From: Boswellia sacra
Lineage: Eukaryota; Streptophyta; Magnoliopsida; Sapindales; Burseraceae
NCBI GenBank assembly: GCA_013180625.2
Contig: SNVD02006269.1
Span: forward strand, 124,001 to 188,000
Length of the DNA stretch: 64,000 nucleotides
Reading direction: 5' to 3'
In this document: positions 48,434 to 61,688 of the stretch, piece by piece
Numbering within the stretch: the stretch's first letter is position 1
Layout: every line of letters starts with the position of its first letter
Translations under genes and position numbers: made by a program
The notes under the pieces: generated by a model
The model's input: the letters and a program-made list of their open reading frames with translations, nothing else
What the model was told of the DNA's origin: nothing
The model's database searches: none

Positions 48434-48801
48434 TTGCCTGGAGTGAAGGTTGTAATCTAAAGCGGAAAGCAAAACCATGCCCATTTGGTGAAACTTTTAG
48501 CAACGATATAATCAATTTTGTTGACTGTGGTTGTTGGCCTTATGATAAACATCATGGCGTGTTTATTGGACTGGTGGTAAAATTTCACCTTTAGTGTTAT
48601 GATGGTGTTTTTGTGATTATCTGAGCTAAGGCAACAAATTTAATTTCCCTATGGCAGGGTAACTCTGCTATGAAAACCACATGTGGGGATGAGATGCTCT
48701 AGTCCAAAATGATTCATTCGAATGAGGTGGAACAACAGAAGCGCCGCATGTCTGACTTCTCAGATTGGGCTTACAATGTCACATTGGCTGCAGAAATCTA
48801 A
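48434..48801 (+). pseudogene. Exon-like fragments, unrecognised
   Basis: An open segment (EGCNLKRKAKPCPFGETFSN then CGCWPYDKHHGVFIGLV) runs to about 48570. After TGGCAG at 48658 a second segment reads NSAMKTTCGDEML, a stop, and VEQQKRRMSDFSDWAYNVTL to a stop at about 48800. The Cys-rich, balanced composition suggests real ancestry, but no family is recognised. Confidence 0.3.
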
Positions 48802-48809
48802 GTAATGGA

Positions 48810-51800
48810 TTGAATCTTCAGAAACATTATTTAATAATTTCTTTTAGTTTCATATTTTTTAAATTCTTAAAGGGATAATTATTTATCAATAGTTGAACTC
48901 TATTGGATATTTTATCCTATTCTTTGTAAGTCTTAATGCAGTTTCTTCTATGTAAGTAGCTATATACCTACTATCTGCCATGGTTAGGAAGTTATGCAAT
49001 ACGAATGAAACTTTTTCTATAGTGCTAGGATAATAAGATCAAATTCCCAAAGCCTTTTTTCTTGGGAGATAGTTGCCAAATTTCTGTCATGTTGTGTTAG
49101 AATTTTATGCCTGTTGACATTAAATGTAAAGGAGATAGTTGTTTGATGTAAACTTTTAGATAGTTTTTTAAGTTTTCTGGACCTTTAATTTAGTAAAAGT
49201 TGGTTAATTTTAAGTGCTTTTGCACTATACAAATCATGATTTCATTTCTAAAGAAATTTGTTATAAGTGGCTTTATTATCAAGAATTATTCAGGATTTAG
49301 GTCCTCGCAAAATAGAGTGATTGATAACCTTGGATCAAGTTTCCATTTTTCTAGTGTCTGGGTATATATTCGTGCAAATGAATATTAGCTTTGCAATAGA
49401 ACAAGATACCTGCAATTAATCTGAGGAAAGAGTGTGAAAAGAAGTATGCAAACATAAAGGACCTAAATAAGTATTGTTCAACACTTCACCTTGTACTTTC
49501 GATGGTGTATATCTGTTGCTGTTGCATAAGAAGGGAGAACATTGTGAAAGACCATGGAAGGTTTAGTTGTAAAGTTCCCTGTCTTGCAGAATAGATGAAG
49601 AAGGATTGAGCAGCGTCCAAGTGCCTGCAATCAACATCGTAGCCTTGCATGTAAGTGTATATGGCTCGTTGAATATGATCCAGTGCTTTACCTTGTAGGC
49701 AAACCTTTGAAAGCACATCTCAGCATGTGAATATTGATATTTTCGAATTGTTATTTTTACGATTTATATATTTTCTATTAGCATATGTTGTATATTTTAT
49801 ATTAATTAATTTAATTTTAATTTCCATAAACTTTTTATTTAAATTTTGATTTGAATTTGTTGTTAGTTAATATTAAGTGGAATGGTATTTAATGGATTTA
49901 ATATTATATTGATAAATTAAAATTAATTTTTTATAATATGTTTTGTAAATCATATTGCAAATCTATGGATGAGGATCAAATAGTAATTTTTTTTATTACG
50001 TCTAATTTGAGAAAAAAATTAAATATTGATATTAAGAGTTAAATTTATAAAATGAATTTTGACAAGTTAATATTAGTTGTTAACTTTTTTTCTTTGGGTT
50101 AAGTATTAAAGTTTATTAGATATTGATTTATTTAATTTAAAATTTGAATAGTAAATTGATTTTGTGAAAGTAATTAAATTGTATATATGATGAAAATTAA
50201 TTATCCAAAATTCTACTTCAGAGAAACTAATTGCTGCTTCTCTTTAGAGAAACTAATTCCTGCTCATCAAATATTATATTACTAATTTGACTCTAATCAT
50301 TTAAATCACATATGGAAGTCAAGGATTTGATTGACTTCAATTAAGCTAATTATGTAAAAAATATATATATATAATAGTCAATTGATTCTAAGTTACTAAT
50401 CAATCAAAATAAATATAGAAATTTTATGATTGGATTGATTTGAATAAGATGATTGTATCTAAATAAACGGTATTGATTAATTTTTAAATATTAGTATGAT
50501 TAACAACTTAGCAATCAATTATTGTTTTTATTAATATCATCATCATCGCCTACTACTAGTACTACTACTTCTTGATATATCCATTGTGAGAACAAAAGTA
50601 ATAAATTACTTTATATTTAAAAAAATTAAAAATCAAAAATCAAAAATAAAATTTTAAAAATATAAGTAAATTGATCTGATTACTTCATTAATTAGTCTAA
50701 TAAGTAAATGATTGCTCGAGTAATCAAATTAATAAGTTTAAGTATTAATAAATATTATAAATAAAAATAATTATTAATTATTAAATAAAAAATATTTAGT
50801 TGCAAATAAATTAAATATTTAAGAATTTATGTCTTTAATTTATTTTTAATAAAATGAATTAATAATTTGATTTACAACTTTCTATCATGTCAATACAAGT
50901 ATCAATGTTTTTCTTTTTTTGACATGTACTGTAGAAGTAATTGTACATACATAACTTACAATTAAATAAATTTTCTATTTTTGTATAGTAAAATAATATG
51001 ATATATTATACAATTTTTGGCTAAATTTATTTGTATGAAAATAAAAAAAATGATGAAATAATGAGTATATTGAATTAATGATCATTGATTGGTGTAGAAC
51101 AGTTATGTAAAAACTTTGAAATTAGCAATTACCTCGCACCGGACTTTGCATTATGAATAATTCCTAGGATTAGAAAAATAAAGACTAATATAGTGCTTTA
51201 TAAGCTTTTACTATTTGTAACTAAAAAAATTTAGTAAAAAATTAATAGTATTGAACATTATATACTATTAAGAGATTTTTTTAATGGAAATAAAACTAAT
51301 TTTGAGATAAAATTTTAGTCTCTAAATATATTTTAGTTGAGATGAATTTACTTTGGTTGCATAACATAAGAAAATGGTAGTTGGAATATAATCTTGAATT
51401 AATTACTGAAGTCATAGTAAACAACTCTTTTATCTTATTTTTTGTTGTACTAAATGATTTTATATATGAATGACAAAATTTAAAAAAATCTAAGGGTTAT
51501 TTGTTTTCCTACTTATCACCAAAGTCATGGCCTAAGTCATAAGATCTGAAAAGTGTTTTTTTTCTTAATGTAACAAAATTTAATTTGTCTCTTGTGCTTT
51601 TGGATTTATCCCTTAAATTATTATAATTATTCGTAAAAATACAGATGGATATATTTTAGAAATTATTAAGTAAAATTACCTACTAATGTTATAAATTTTG
51701 ACTATTCATAACTAGTATAAAAGGAAACATGTAATTCGAAATTAAATCTTCAACTTTATTTTAGTTAGAAAAGTATTGTTTCATATATGATGTTGTCTAA

Positions 51801-51916
51801 TTATACTAAATTGATGCCAATTAGATCTATTTAAAATTTTAGAATTACATTAATTTAGTTTAGATAATTATGTAAATAAAAAAATATTACATTGATTAAA
51901 AATTTAATAATCAATC
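48810..51916. other. AT-rich non-coding DNA
   Basis: No gene or transposon end is supported. 49486-49716 has a minus-strand open piece of 76 codons (YTYMQGYDVDCRHLDAAQSF) of unknown origin. From 49740 on the sequence is nearly all A and T, with a (TAC)n-like patch near 50555. Confidence 0.5.
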
Positions 51917-51921
51917 AAACT

Positions 51922-52805
51922 TGGTGGTGTCAACGTGCATGTCCTATGCACATATTATTTTTTGTACAACTTGTGATAAAACTAGAATATTATGTTGATT
52001 CCCATTTTACTGTTTTTAGAAGAATATTATATAAAGTATTTGGTTTACAATAAATCTCTCCTTAAATTAGGATATTATTTCTTATATTCTAATTAAAATA
52101 GGAGAACATTTATTTGTATCCTAATTCCTTTAGGAGTTTAATTATATCTCTTCCTATTATAATTCTCTTTATCCTAATGTGATTTTGATTAAGATTTTTA
52201 TAGGATTCTAAAGAGATTTCGTCCAGGCCTCCTACTATATATACAAAGTTATTTTTACATAACTTAGTTGGCAAGTTGGCTGATTAGTCGATTGAGTTTG
52301 GGAGAGTCTATGCCAGGGCATTCCAAGAATTGAGAGAAGAGCTTTAACGCAACTTGGAATGCTTTATTGATTTGATTCTTTGAGTCTTTGATTCATGTAT
52401 GAGAGGTAGAAATCGTACACGAATATTTGATTAGGTCTGATTAAGTTAGTAGATACTTGAGAGAACTTGTGAGTTAACTGTTTATGTAATTCAGTGTCAG
52501 ACATCGTTGTTATGTATAACTTAACAGTATGTTGTTAAGTTATCTGTGACAAAGAGTAGGCAGTGTCACTAGAGTTTAAGATCTTAGCAGAATTTTGTTT
52601 TATAAAGATTAAGTCAATGTGTGAGAGTGAGTCAGTACTGTAAACAATCCTAAAGATTGTACAAACAAGAACTTAGTGAATTACAACTCTTTAGCTGTCT
52701 GTGGATGTAGGTTTTATAATCGAACCATGTAAAAATCCTCTTGTGTTGATTTACGTTACAATTTACTATTATATTTCTCATAAATACATATTTCCAGAAC
52801 TTACA
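51922..52805 (+). repeat. 5' LTR of copia copy 3
   Basis: An 884-bp LTR beginning TGGTGGTGTC (TGTTGGTGTC in copy 1) and ending CAGAACTTACA. TACTATATATACAAAG near 52244 is a TATA candidate. It has no partner in the window. Confidence 0.85.
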
Positions 52806-52807
52806 AT

Positions 52808-52819
52808 TGATATCAGAGC
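52808..52819 (+). other. Primer-binding site of copy 3
   Basis: TGATATCAGAGC, one base away from the initiator tRNA-Met complement, two bases after the LTR. Confidence 0.8.
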
Positions 52820-52868
52820 AGGTTCACTGATAGACAAGTGAAGAAAACGATCACGTCGATCTAGAAGG

Positions 52869-55800
52869 ATGGAGTTTATTCGTAATAGAGGATCCGGAAT
52901 ACAACTATCTATTCTTGATTATGGTAATTACCCATATTGGAAGGTAAAAATGATGATGTATATCAAATCTCTTGATGAAAGGGCATGGACTAGTGTGCTT
53001 AAAGGATGGACACTGCCAACAAAGTTGAATGTTTTTGGTGATTCGGAACCCAAACCTGAGGATGAATGGACTGATGAAGAAAACCGACGTTCCAGTTGGA
53101 ATTCTAAGGCTCTCAATGCAATTTTTGTTGCAGTGGACTTAAACAATTTCGGACAGATTTCTAGATGCAAAGTGGCCAAAGAAGCATGGGACATACTTGA
53201 GGTAAAACATGAATGTACTGCATTGATTAAAAGATCTAAATTGATGAGGCTTAATTATAAATTTAAAATTTAATGATGCATGAGGATGAATCAATTTCTG
53301 AGTTTTACTCTAACATATGTCACTTCACAAATTCTACAAACATGCTTCGCAAAAATTTCACTGATGCAGAAATTGTTAGTAAAATAATAAAGTCTATTTC
53401 AGATAAATTTCAAACTAAAATTTCAGCCATTAAGGAAGTTAAAAACACTGATGAGATAAGGATCGATGAACTAGTTGGCATTCTCCAAAACTTTGAAATT
53501 AATCAACGTACTAGGAAGCAAAAAGAAAAAAGCACTGCATTCAATGCTAAAACTGAAAAATCTGATGTTGAAAGTAATGATGAGCTTGATGAAATTGATT
53601 CTAAGCAGATAGCTTTTCCAACAAGAAATTTTGTCAAGTTCATAAAAAGAAATTTCAGAAAAAAGAATCAAGAAAGGCCTTCAAACTCAAATGAAGAAAA
53701 ATTCAGGAAGTTCAACAAGGAGAATGACAAGAAGAAGTCAAAACAACCTGATAAGAAAGGGCAGATTCAGTGTTATGAATGTTCTGATTACGGGTATATT
53801 CAGTCTGAATGTGCTAATATCAAGAAAAATAACAAATGGTTGACAGCAACCTGGAGTCATGAATCAAAATTAGATTCAGAAGATCAAGATTGCATGAGTA
53901 GTTTTGTTGCATTTATAGCATCTGCAGCTAATAAAAGGAAAACTGTTATGTCTGACATAACAAAAAATTACAGAACCAGTGTTGATCATTTATATGAAGA
54001 AGATGGTCCCAAATACTATGAAGAGTTGCAAGAAACTTACAATGCACTCTATAGTGAATAGCTGAGTCAGAAAGAAGAAATCAAACCTTGAAGAATAAGA
54101 TTGAGGTGTTGGAATGCGAAAAATTTTATGCTGAAAACTATATCACAGAACTGGAGACTATCTTGACAGAAAAAATAACACATATTGAGAAAATTACAAT
54201 AGAACTAGTTGAAAGCAAAAAGTATGTTGATCAACTCAAAATTGGGGCAGCCAAACTTGATCAGGTCTTGAGTCTTGGAAGAGAGAACTCCAACAAACAT
54301 TGATAGGGATACACAGAAAGTAATGTTGCATCTTCATCAAAAACAGTTTTTGTAAGAGCTTCAACATTAGGTAAAAATTCTGAACTTAACTCTTTAAGGT
54401 CGAGTCCTAGTTCAAAGAGTAATGAAACATTTGTTTCTCCTCTGAGCTCTTTCAAATCCAGTCCTGAAAAGATAAAAAAATTCATTCCTGCTTGTTATTT
54501 TTGTGGTAAAAAAGGATATATTAGACTTAGATGCTTTAAATTGTTAAATCTTTTACATAAAAGATCAAGACAATTCAAACTGTTGTCAAAGTCTTAATTG
54601 CAGTGGGTTAAGAAAGAGAAGACAGTATGCAAAGTTGCCTTTGCTGCACTTAAGCACTCTTCTAATGATTTTTGGCATTTTAACAGTGGTTGTTCCAGGC
54701 ACATGACTGAAAATAAATAGTTTTTAACAGATTTTAAAGCATGCAGGGAAAGAAATGTCACTTATGGAGATGGAGTAAAGAGTAAGATCATTGGTAAAGG
54801 TACTTTGAATGTTAAAGGCCTACCCAACTTTCAAAATGTCTTGTTGGTTGAAGGTTTGAAAGCTAATCTTATTAGTGTTAGTCAGATATGTGATGACAAA
54901 TATATTGTTAATTTCACACAAAACAAATGCATGGTCTTAGATAATTTTGATAAATGCATTCTAGAAGGTAATAGACATTTGGATAATTATTATTTGGTAA
55001 AGATTGTATTTCAAGCTAAGATTTCGGATTTAGAATTGTGGCATAAAAAATTTGGACACTTAAATTACAAAGACTTGGTTAAATTAACTAAGTTAAGTGT
55101 TGTAAAAGGAATTCCTAAATTTGATGACAAAGTTAATAAAATTTGTGGACCATGTCAAATGGGAAAACAAATTAGAAGTTTACACAAATCAAATCCACAT
55201 CTTAGCATATCCAAAATACTTGATTTGCTTCGCATGGATCTTATGGGTCCTATGAAATTGAAAGCATTACAGGTAAAAGATACATATTTGTTTGTATGGA
55301 TGATTTTTTTAGATATACTTGGGTTGATTTTTTTAAAGAAAAATCTGACACTTTTGAAGCTTTCAGGAATCTTTGTGTTAAGCTTGAAAATGAGCAAAAT
55401 ATGAACATTAGAAGGATTGTGAGAATAAGAAGTGATCATGGAAAAGAGTTTGAAAATGTTAGCTATGCTGACTTTTGCAAATATCACGGAATTGATCATG
55501 AATTTTCAACTCCCAAGACCGATGAACAGAATGGCATTGTGGAAAGAAATAATAGAACTCTTCAAGAGATGACTATAGTAATGCTTAATAACAAGAAGTT
55601 GACTAAGAGGCTATAGGCTAAAGCAATAAGCATTACTTGCTATATTTCGAATATAGTTTTTCTAAGACCTAGCACTAACCAGACACCTTATGAAATTTTG
55701 AAAAGTAGAAAACCGAATTTGAAATATTTTCATGTTTTTTGATGCAGGTGTTACATCTTAAATGACAGGGAGTAGTTAGGAAAATTAGATCCGAGAAGTG

Positions 55801-57760
55801 ATGAATGAGTTTTTGTGGGATATGCACAAAACAATAAAGCATTTCGAGTTTACAATCTGAGAACTAAGGCAGTCATGAAATCTGCAAACGTAGTACTTGA
55901 TGATCTAGATGATTATGCAAAGTACTCACAAGAGGAAAACATAACCATCTTCACAAAAGATACAGAGAAATCAAATTCAAACAGCAACAATAAAGAAGAT
56001 CCCGTTATGAAAGAGGAAACAACTTCTGTTACACCCGACGTAATAATGACAATTGATAATTCAGATTTGAACAGAAATTCAATCAAGAATGAGGATGATA
56101 GAAAAGATCCACCTACTTAGATTGAGAAGGCACATCCAATAAGTTATATTATTGGAACATTAGATATTATGATGGAAACTTGAAGCAAGGTAAGAAATCG
56201 GGTAAGATTTGCATGTTTGTTTCTTTAGTTGAACAAAAAAATGTGAAAGAAGCTTTAAAAGAAGATGTTTGAATTCAAGCTATGCAAGATGAACTTAATC
56301 AGTTTAAAAGAAATCAAGTATGAGAATTAGTTCCTAGGCCAGAAAATGCAAGTGTCATTGGAACTAAATGGATATTTAAAAACAAAACTGATGAAAGTGG
56401 TCAAGTAGTAAGAAATAAGGCTAAGCTAGTTGCACAAAGTTACACACAATTAGAAGACATAGACTTTGATGAAAGCTTTGCACCAGTAGCTAGACTTGAA
56501 TCAATCAGATTACTACTTGCAATTGCTTGCTTGCTTGACTTTAAATTGTACCAAATAGATGTTAAAACAATATTTTTAAATGGCTATCTCAATGAAGAAG
56601 TTTTTGTTGAACAACCTAAGGGTTTTAAAGATCCTAAACATCCTAATTTTGTGTACAGATTGCACAAAGCTTTATATGGTTTGAAACAAGCTCCTAGAGC
56701 TTGGTATGAAAGGTTGACAAATTTTTTGATCAACAGAGATTATAAAAGAGGCAGCAATGATAAGACTTTGTTTATCAAACATGCATCTAACGATTTTAAT
56801 ATTGTTCAAATATATGTTGATGATATTGTTTTTGGATCAACTAACAAAAGCAAAACTAATGAGTTTGTTGAGTTGATGCAGGAAGAGTTTGAGGTGAGCA
56901 TGGCAGGAGAATTAAATTTCTTTCTTGGATTACAGGTTGAGCAAATGAATGATGGGATATTCATATCTCGATCAAAATATGTTAAAAATCTTGTAAAGAA
57001 ATTTGGGCTTGAGAAATCAAAACCAATGAAAACTCCTATCAGTACTAACCTTAAACTTTCAAAAGACAATGGAGGAAAAGATGTTAATGCAAGTCTGCAT
57101 AGAAGCATTATTGGCAGCCTGTTATACCTCATAGCAAGTAGACCAGACTTGTAATTTAGTGTAGGACTTTGTGCAAGATTTCAAGCAAATCCTAAAGAAT
57201 CGCATTTGGCAGCAGTTAAAAGAATCATCAGGTATGTACATAGAATACATGATTATGGTATATGGCTTTCTAAAGATACAAATGATTATCTTGTAGGGTT
57301 TAGTGATGCTGATTGGGCAACAAATGCAGATGATAGAAAAGGCACATTAGGAGGGTGTTTTTATCTTGGTACTGACTTAGTTTCATGGCATAGCAAAAAG
57401 CAGAATTCTATTTCTTTATCTACTGCTGAAGCCAAATACATAGCAGTAGGGAGTTCTTGCATACAACTATTGTGGATGAAGCAAATGTTGAGTGATTATG
57501 GTATTGAACAAAAGCCTATAACTGTGTTTTGTGATAATACTAGTGCTATAAATATTTCCAAAAATCCCGTTCAGCAGTCTAGAACAAAACACATTGACAT
57601 AAGATACCATTTTATAAGGGAACTTGTATAGTCTAAGGCAATACACATTGAACATATCTCCACTGATAGACAATTAGCTGACTTGTTCACTAAGGCATTG
57701 GATACAACAAGATTTGAAAATCTAAGAAAGGCTTTAGGCATCTGTCAGTTTTTAAAAAAA
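52869..57760 (+). pseudogene. gag-pol polyprotein of copia copy 3, degenerate
   Basis: It starts MEFIRNRGSGIQ at 52869. Gag is open to a frameshift at 53273 and again to 54061. Knuckle 1 (from 53771) has His changed to Tyr, as does knuckle 2 (near 54500). The protease triad reads NSG rather than DSG (54682-54690), losing the catalytic Asp. The CGPCQMGKQ zinc-binding block of integrase is intact near 55145, and the DDE-type region around 55430-55560 keeps its VER. The RT motif YVDD is at 56813-56824. RNase H runs to about 57760, where the usual stop is lost in an A run. Stops at Trp codons (for example 54059, 55615, 56118) abound. Confidence 0.9.
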
Positions 57761-58608
57761 ACACTGCTTACTGTTATGTTATTTGTATCTGCAATATCAT
57801 AAGTTTTCTTCTAATTAACCATGTGTGAGATGTGATATAAAACTATGTGATTGCTATGATATTGGTTGAAAATAAATAAATAAATAAAAGGATACAGAGA
57901 GGGCTACCAATATATGATGTGTGAAAACTATCATTGAGAGTAACCTCAGGGTATCTAAGAAATATGTTGAGGTCACCCACTCATATGAAAAAGACTACCT
58001 CTATATTATGTGAAAGCTACTATATTCATAATCCAATGTGATTAATTCAAAATATGTCAAAATAATATTTTCGACATCGGAATTGATTGAAAAAATAAAA
58101 GAAAAATAGCTTTGATGTGAAGATATCAAAAAGCTCTGAAATATGCTTTTTTAGAGTGATTCATATGATGTTCAGATATTGTTGTTATGTTATTTTTAAC
58201 TATTTTCAGTTACGTTTTTCATAACATACGATGCTCTTTGTGTCGATCTGAAATTTGATTATTCTTGTGTGTCTATGTGTCAAAAATGCCATGCCAGCAT
58301 TATTGAATTGAGGGAGAGAAAATTCAGTGGCGGGAATCCTAACTCTATTAGAATTCTTTATTATAATGGAAATCAAATTTTGAATTCTTATTCATTAATG
58401 ACAGTTATTAAGCAGTTTTGGAAAGGGAATGAAAATTAAATTTTGTTGAAAACAAATTTTTTTTTTAAAATTAAGTTAAAGTATATTACGAAATTAGTTA
58501 GGGCTTCTCCTGTTCATTCTATACCCATTCAACAGTTTCTCCATTGTCCCTCGTCTTGCTTCTCTCTTTCTATTCTAAGAAATTTTTGCAGACCAGAAAA
58601 CCCTAATA
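57761..58608 (+). other. Spacer between pol and 3' ORF of copy 3
   Basis: Non-coding and alignable with the spacers of the other copies. The purine motif is reduced to AGGGAGAGAA at 58311-58320. Confidence 0.65.
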
Positions 58609-59607
58609 ATGGCAACCATATCTGATTCTTAAAAAACCACCAGTTTTTCTCTTCTCAAAGCGACTTCAGTTATAACAGGAGCGACAACATACCGTCATCT
58701 TGGTCGCAACAACCATATGCAAAGATCGCAACTGATCTTGTTATGAGTGAAGATGAGTTAGTAAAAATTCTTGAAGTATACTTCGAAGAGAAATTTACAG
58801 ATGGAACGACCTGCAAAGCTTACTAACTTCAACAAATATGATTTGAGTGATCTTCTTGAGTCTATCGTCTGGTAAACAACTTCCTACCCCCTGTGAAGTC
58901 TTTAATTCAAGAATTCTATGTCAATATCTCTACTACCATTGATGATCCGAAAAACTTTCATTATCACAAGGTTTATTGTAGAGGAAAGTTTGTGAAATTC
59001 TCTCCGAATGTCATAAACACATTCTTGGATATTCCAATAGGTAGTTTGCACTCTTTAGATGAGAATTTTAATATGGCTGAAGTGATTGAAGAATTGACTG
59101 GTAAAGAAGATATTGATTGGAACCCAAGGGATAGAATTGACTAGCAATATCTTAGAAAGAAGTATAGGGTGATGCATTACACAATTCAATTGGCTTCCCT
59201 CTTCACACCAAAATCAAGATCGGGAAGGTAGAGTAAAATTTTTGTTCTGTTTGGGCAGAAATCGACCTATTAATTGTGGCTTGCTAGCTTATAGGATGAT
59301 TGTTTAGATTGGTCCATATTACTCTGACTATCACTTGCTTGTTTTTCCATGCTTGATTCAAGGAATTCTTGCATATAATGGTATTCCTATAAGTCCTAAA
59401 GAACAGACAGAAATTCTGTCTAAGTCAATCATTAAAGGATTTCTATAAAGATTGCATGGTAAGACTGATTTGCTTGCGCCTAAACCAAAGCCAAAGAGAG
59501 TAAGGAAAAATCACATGAGCAATATAAAAGAACAACTTGTTTTGATAAATTTTGCTTAGACAAAAATTGTGCAGGATTTGAAGGATATCAAAATCAAGCA
59601 ATTTGTT
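58609..59607 (+). pseudogene. Extra 3' ORF of copia copy 3, truncated
   Basis: It starts ATGGCAACC at 58609 and has lost about 60 bp of the SEDE core relative to copy 1. It is open from 58893 to 59144, where the diagnostic YCRGKFVKFSPNVINTFLDI and SLHSLDENFNMAEVIEELTG blocks are best preserved. Homology ends near 59607, before the Lys/Pro-rich tail. It is interrupted by stops at 58630 and 59142 and by frameshifts. Confidence 0.7.
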
Positions 59608-60155
59608 CGATAAATTACTAAATAACTAATTTTCTAAATGAACTAAAAATATATTTATAGTTTGTACATCTTTTTTTGAAAAAATTCTTACTTTTTTATA
59701 CAAATTAATACAATACATGAGTATACAAAACATTATGTAATTTTGACATAACATTATTTTTAGTACTATATAATGCAATGCTATATAATACAATATTATA
59801 CTATACAAAGTCGCGTATCAAATATGTCCTTATAAACTAATATAAAGTATTTTTTTAACAAATAAGCTTAAAAAACCGAGGAAAGTTCAAGAATTTTTCT
59901 TCGAGCACTGTCTTAGCCTAGCAAGCGGAAATTCCTAAACTTCGAAAGTCCACAAGGCAAGCTGAGGTCGAGGAAGGCTTTTTTTATTCGGATGCGGATG
60001 CGAAAACACCAAATTTGCACCTAGATTTAGATTTTGTCATCTCTAATTATTCTAGAGTTAGCAAATTTGTCAAGCTCTAAAGATAAATTTATATTGCTAA
60101 TTTAACAAAACCAACTTTGACATCAAATAATTTTAAATTATGTTATTATTGAATA
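59608..60155. other. AT-rich non-coding DNA after the copy 3 break
   Basis: No genes. It contains TATAAT/ATTATA-rich simple sequence (59700-59820) and a short gene-like patch at 59880-59980 with no open frame. Confidence 0.5.
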
Positions 60156-60164
60156 ATTTTAAAT

Positions 60165-61679
60165 GGTGTATTATCATTTGACCCCCGATCATTTAGCGAA
60201 AGATCAAGCAATTAGCGAATTTTTTGAAAATATATACACTAAACCTCCCAATCGTTAATCTCCATTTGATCTAATTGTCATTTATCTTTTGTCAGAATAT
60301 GTAATTACCTAACTACCTTTCAAACTTAAAAAAAAATGTATAAAAATTATAGATAAATAAAAGAAATATTAATAAATAAACATCACTAAAGGATATAAAT
60401 CTTTGAGAAATAATTTAACTTCTCTCTCATGGTTTCTAACTTGTGCACCAACGCCTCTGCCTCTCGTTCCGCCGCGACTTTCTCTCTCCTCTTTCTGCTC
60501 TGATTCATCTCCCTTCTTCTCTTCCTCTGCCTCTTCCGGCAAATGCTTCAAGTCCTCTCCTCTCTCTGGAAAGGGCTTTTGCTCAACCAAAAACCCATCA
60601 GTTAGAATCAAAGCACGCTACCGAAGCATGAGTAGTCTCTCTTGTGGGTTACCATTGAAAAATCAATTACTCGGTGGGTGGGAGTGCCGATTCGATTTGG
60701 GTCAGGTCTGGAGTTTCGTTGTCACAGTTGCAGCTCCGCAGCAGAGATGGCGATGCAGCAGCAACAGCAGCAGCCCCATCAACTGTTGATGCAACAATAG
60801 GTGAATGGAGAGGCGTCGGCGTCCAGCGCGGGGAATTACCTGCCAAGTCATTTTGTTGGCATCTTAGGCATCTCAAATTTTAAATAGTTATTGTTTTGGT
60901 GGTTAAGTGTGGAGATGCAGATGATTATGATTTTTTTTTTAGAATATTTTAGGATTAGGGATTAGAGTTTTCGGCGGAGGGGAGTGGAGTCTGGAATTTT
61001 CAATTAATAAATCTGAATGATTAATTTAAATTGTAGCTTGCTGGATTTCAAGGAGTTGTCGACAAAGGATTTTTTGTTGCTATCTTCAGTATTAGGATGT
61101 TTGATTTGAAGTGAGCTTTAGAATCTACTTGTAAATTTTTACAGTAGCTAGTCACCTTTTTTGCAAGCTTTTTTCCTTGTTTTCGGACTCTGCAACTATG
61201 AGGGGTTCTGCATTTTTGCTTAATTTCCTTGCTCTTCTTTTCAACTACTCTAGATTCCATGACATGGATCAATCATAGTATTCTATGATTTTCGTAGGTT
61301 TACTCGGTATTTGGTATTATGGAAGTCTTTTGAAAAAAAAAAAAGGAAACAAGAAAAATCAGGAGTTTTTAGCTCGGTGAGCTTTGGATTTTTGTGGGAA
61401 GATGAGTTCTGGAGTTCTTCTGGTTGGAGTAGAGTGAGAGTGAGAATGAGAGTGAGAGAGTACGAAGCACATGATGGATTTTGTTGAAGAAAAATAATTA
61501 AAATAATTAAACTTTTTCATTTTTATTATCTTATTTGGTTGTTTTACTTAAAATATAAAATTACTCTAACACCCTTATTCGATGGAGCGGAAACTAACGA
61601 TAGGGGATTAACTGCGAATTTTTGAAAACCCTAGGAGCCTGAAGTTTCACTAAATAATAGGGGTTCGAATATGTTTCCC
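60165..61679. mobile_element. Pack-MULE-like element with long terminal inverted repeats
   Basis: A 9-bp repeat ATTTTAAAT flanks the segment (60156-60164 and 61680-61688), the size of Mutator target duplications. The left end GGTGTATTATCATTTGACCCC and the complemented right end GGGAAACATATTCGAACCCC are divergent but colinear over 100 bp or more, sharing CATTTAGCGAAA/TATTTAGTGAAA, TCAAAAATTCGC-type and CGTTA-TCTCC/CGTTAGTTTCC blocks. The interior 60420-60870 is GC-rich and gene-like, as in Pack-MULEs that capture host gene fragments. No transposase. The AT-rich target duplication could be chance, but the paired ends support it. Confidence 0.6.
60403..60894 (+). pseudogene. Captured gene-like sequence inside the Pack-MULE-like element
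   Basis: This GC-rich block has open frames on both strands. Plus-strand 60747-60800 begins MAMQQQQQQPHQLLMQQ and stops at TAG; one base later a second frame continues NYLPSHFVGILGISNF to 60894, so one indel would have split a Gln-rich N-terminus. On the minus strand an acidic peptide (LPEEAEEEKKGDESEQKEE) is readable at 60440-60560. I do not recognise the source gene and cannot tell which strand was coding. Confidence 0.4.
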
Positions 61680-61688
61680 ATTTTAAAT

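Larger units (their letters stand above)
51922..59607 (+). mobile_element. Ty1/copia Sirevirus-like retrotransposon, copy 3, truncated at 3' end
   Basis: The 5' LTR, primer site, gag-pol, spacer and the first part of the extra ORF align with copies 1 and 2. Homology stops near 59607, inside the extra ORF after KIVQDLKDIKIKQ-like sequence, and the tail of that ORF, the terminal polypurine tract and the 3' LTR are absent from the rest of the window. So about 2 kb have been deleted or replaced. The LTR end CTTACA groups it with copy 1. No target duplication can be tested. Confidence 0.85.
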
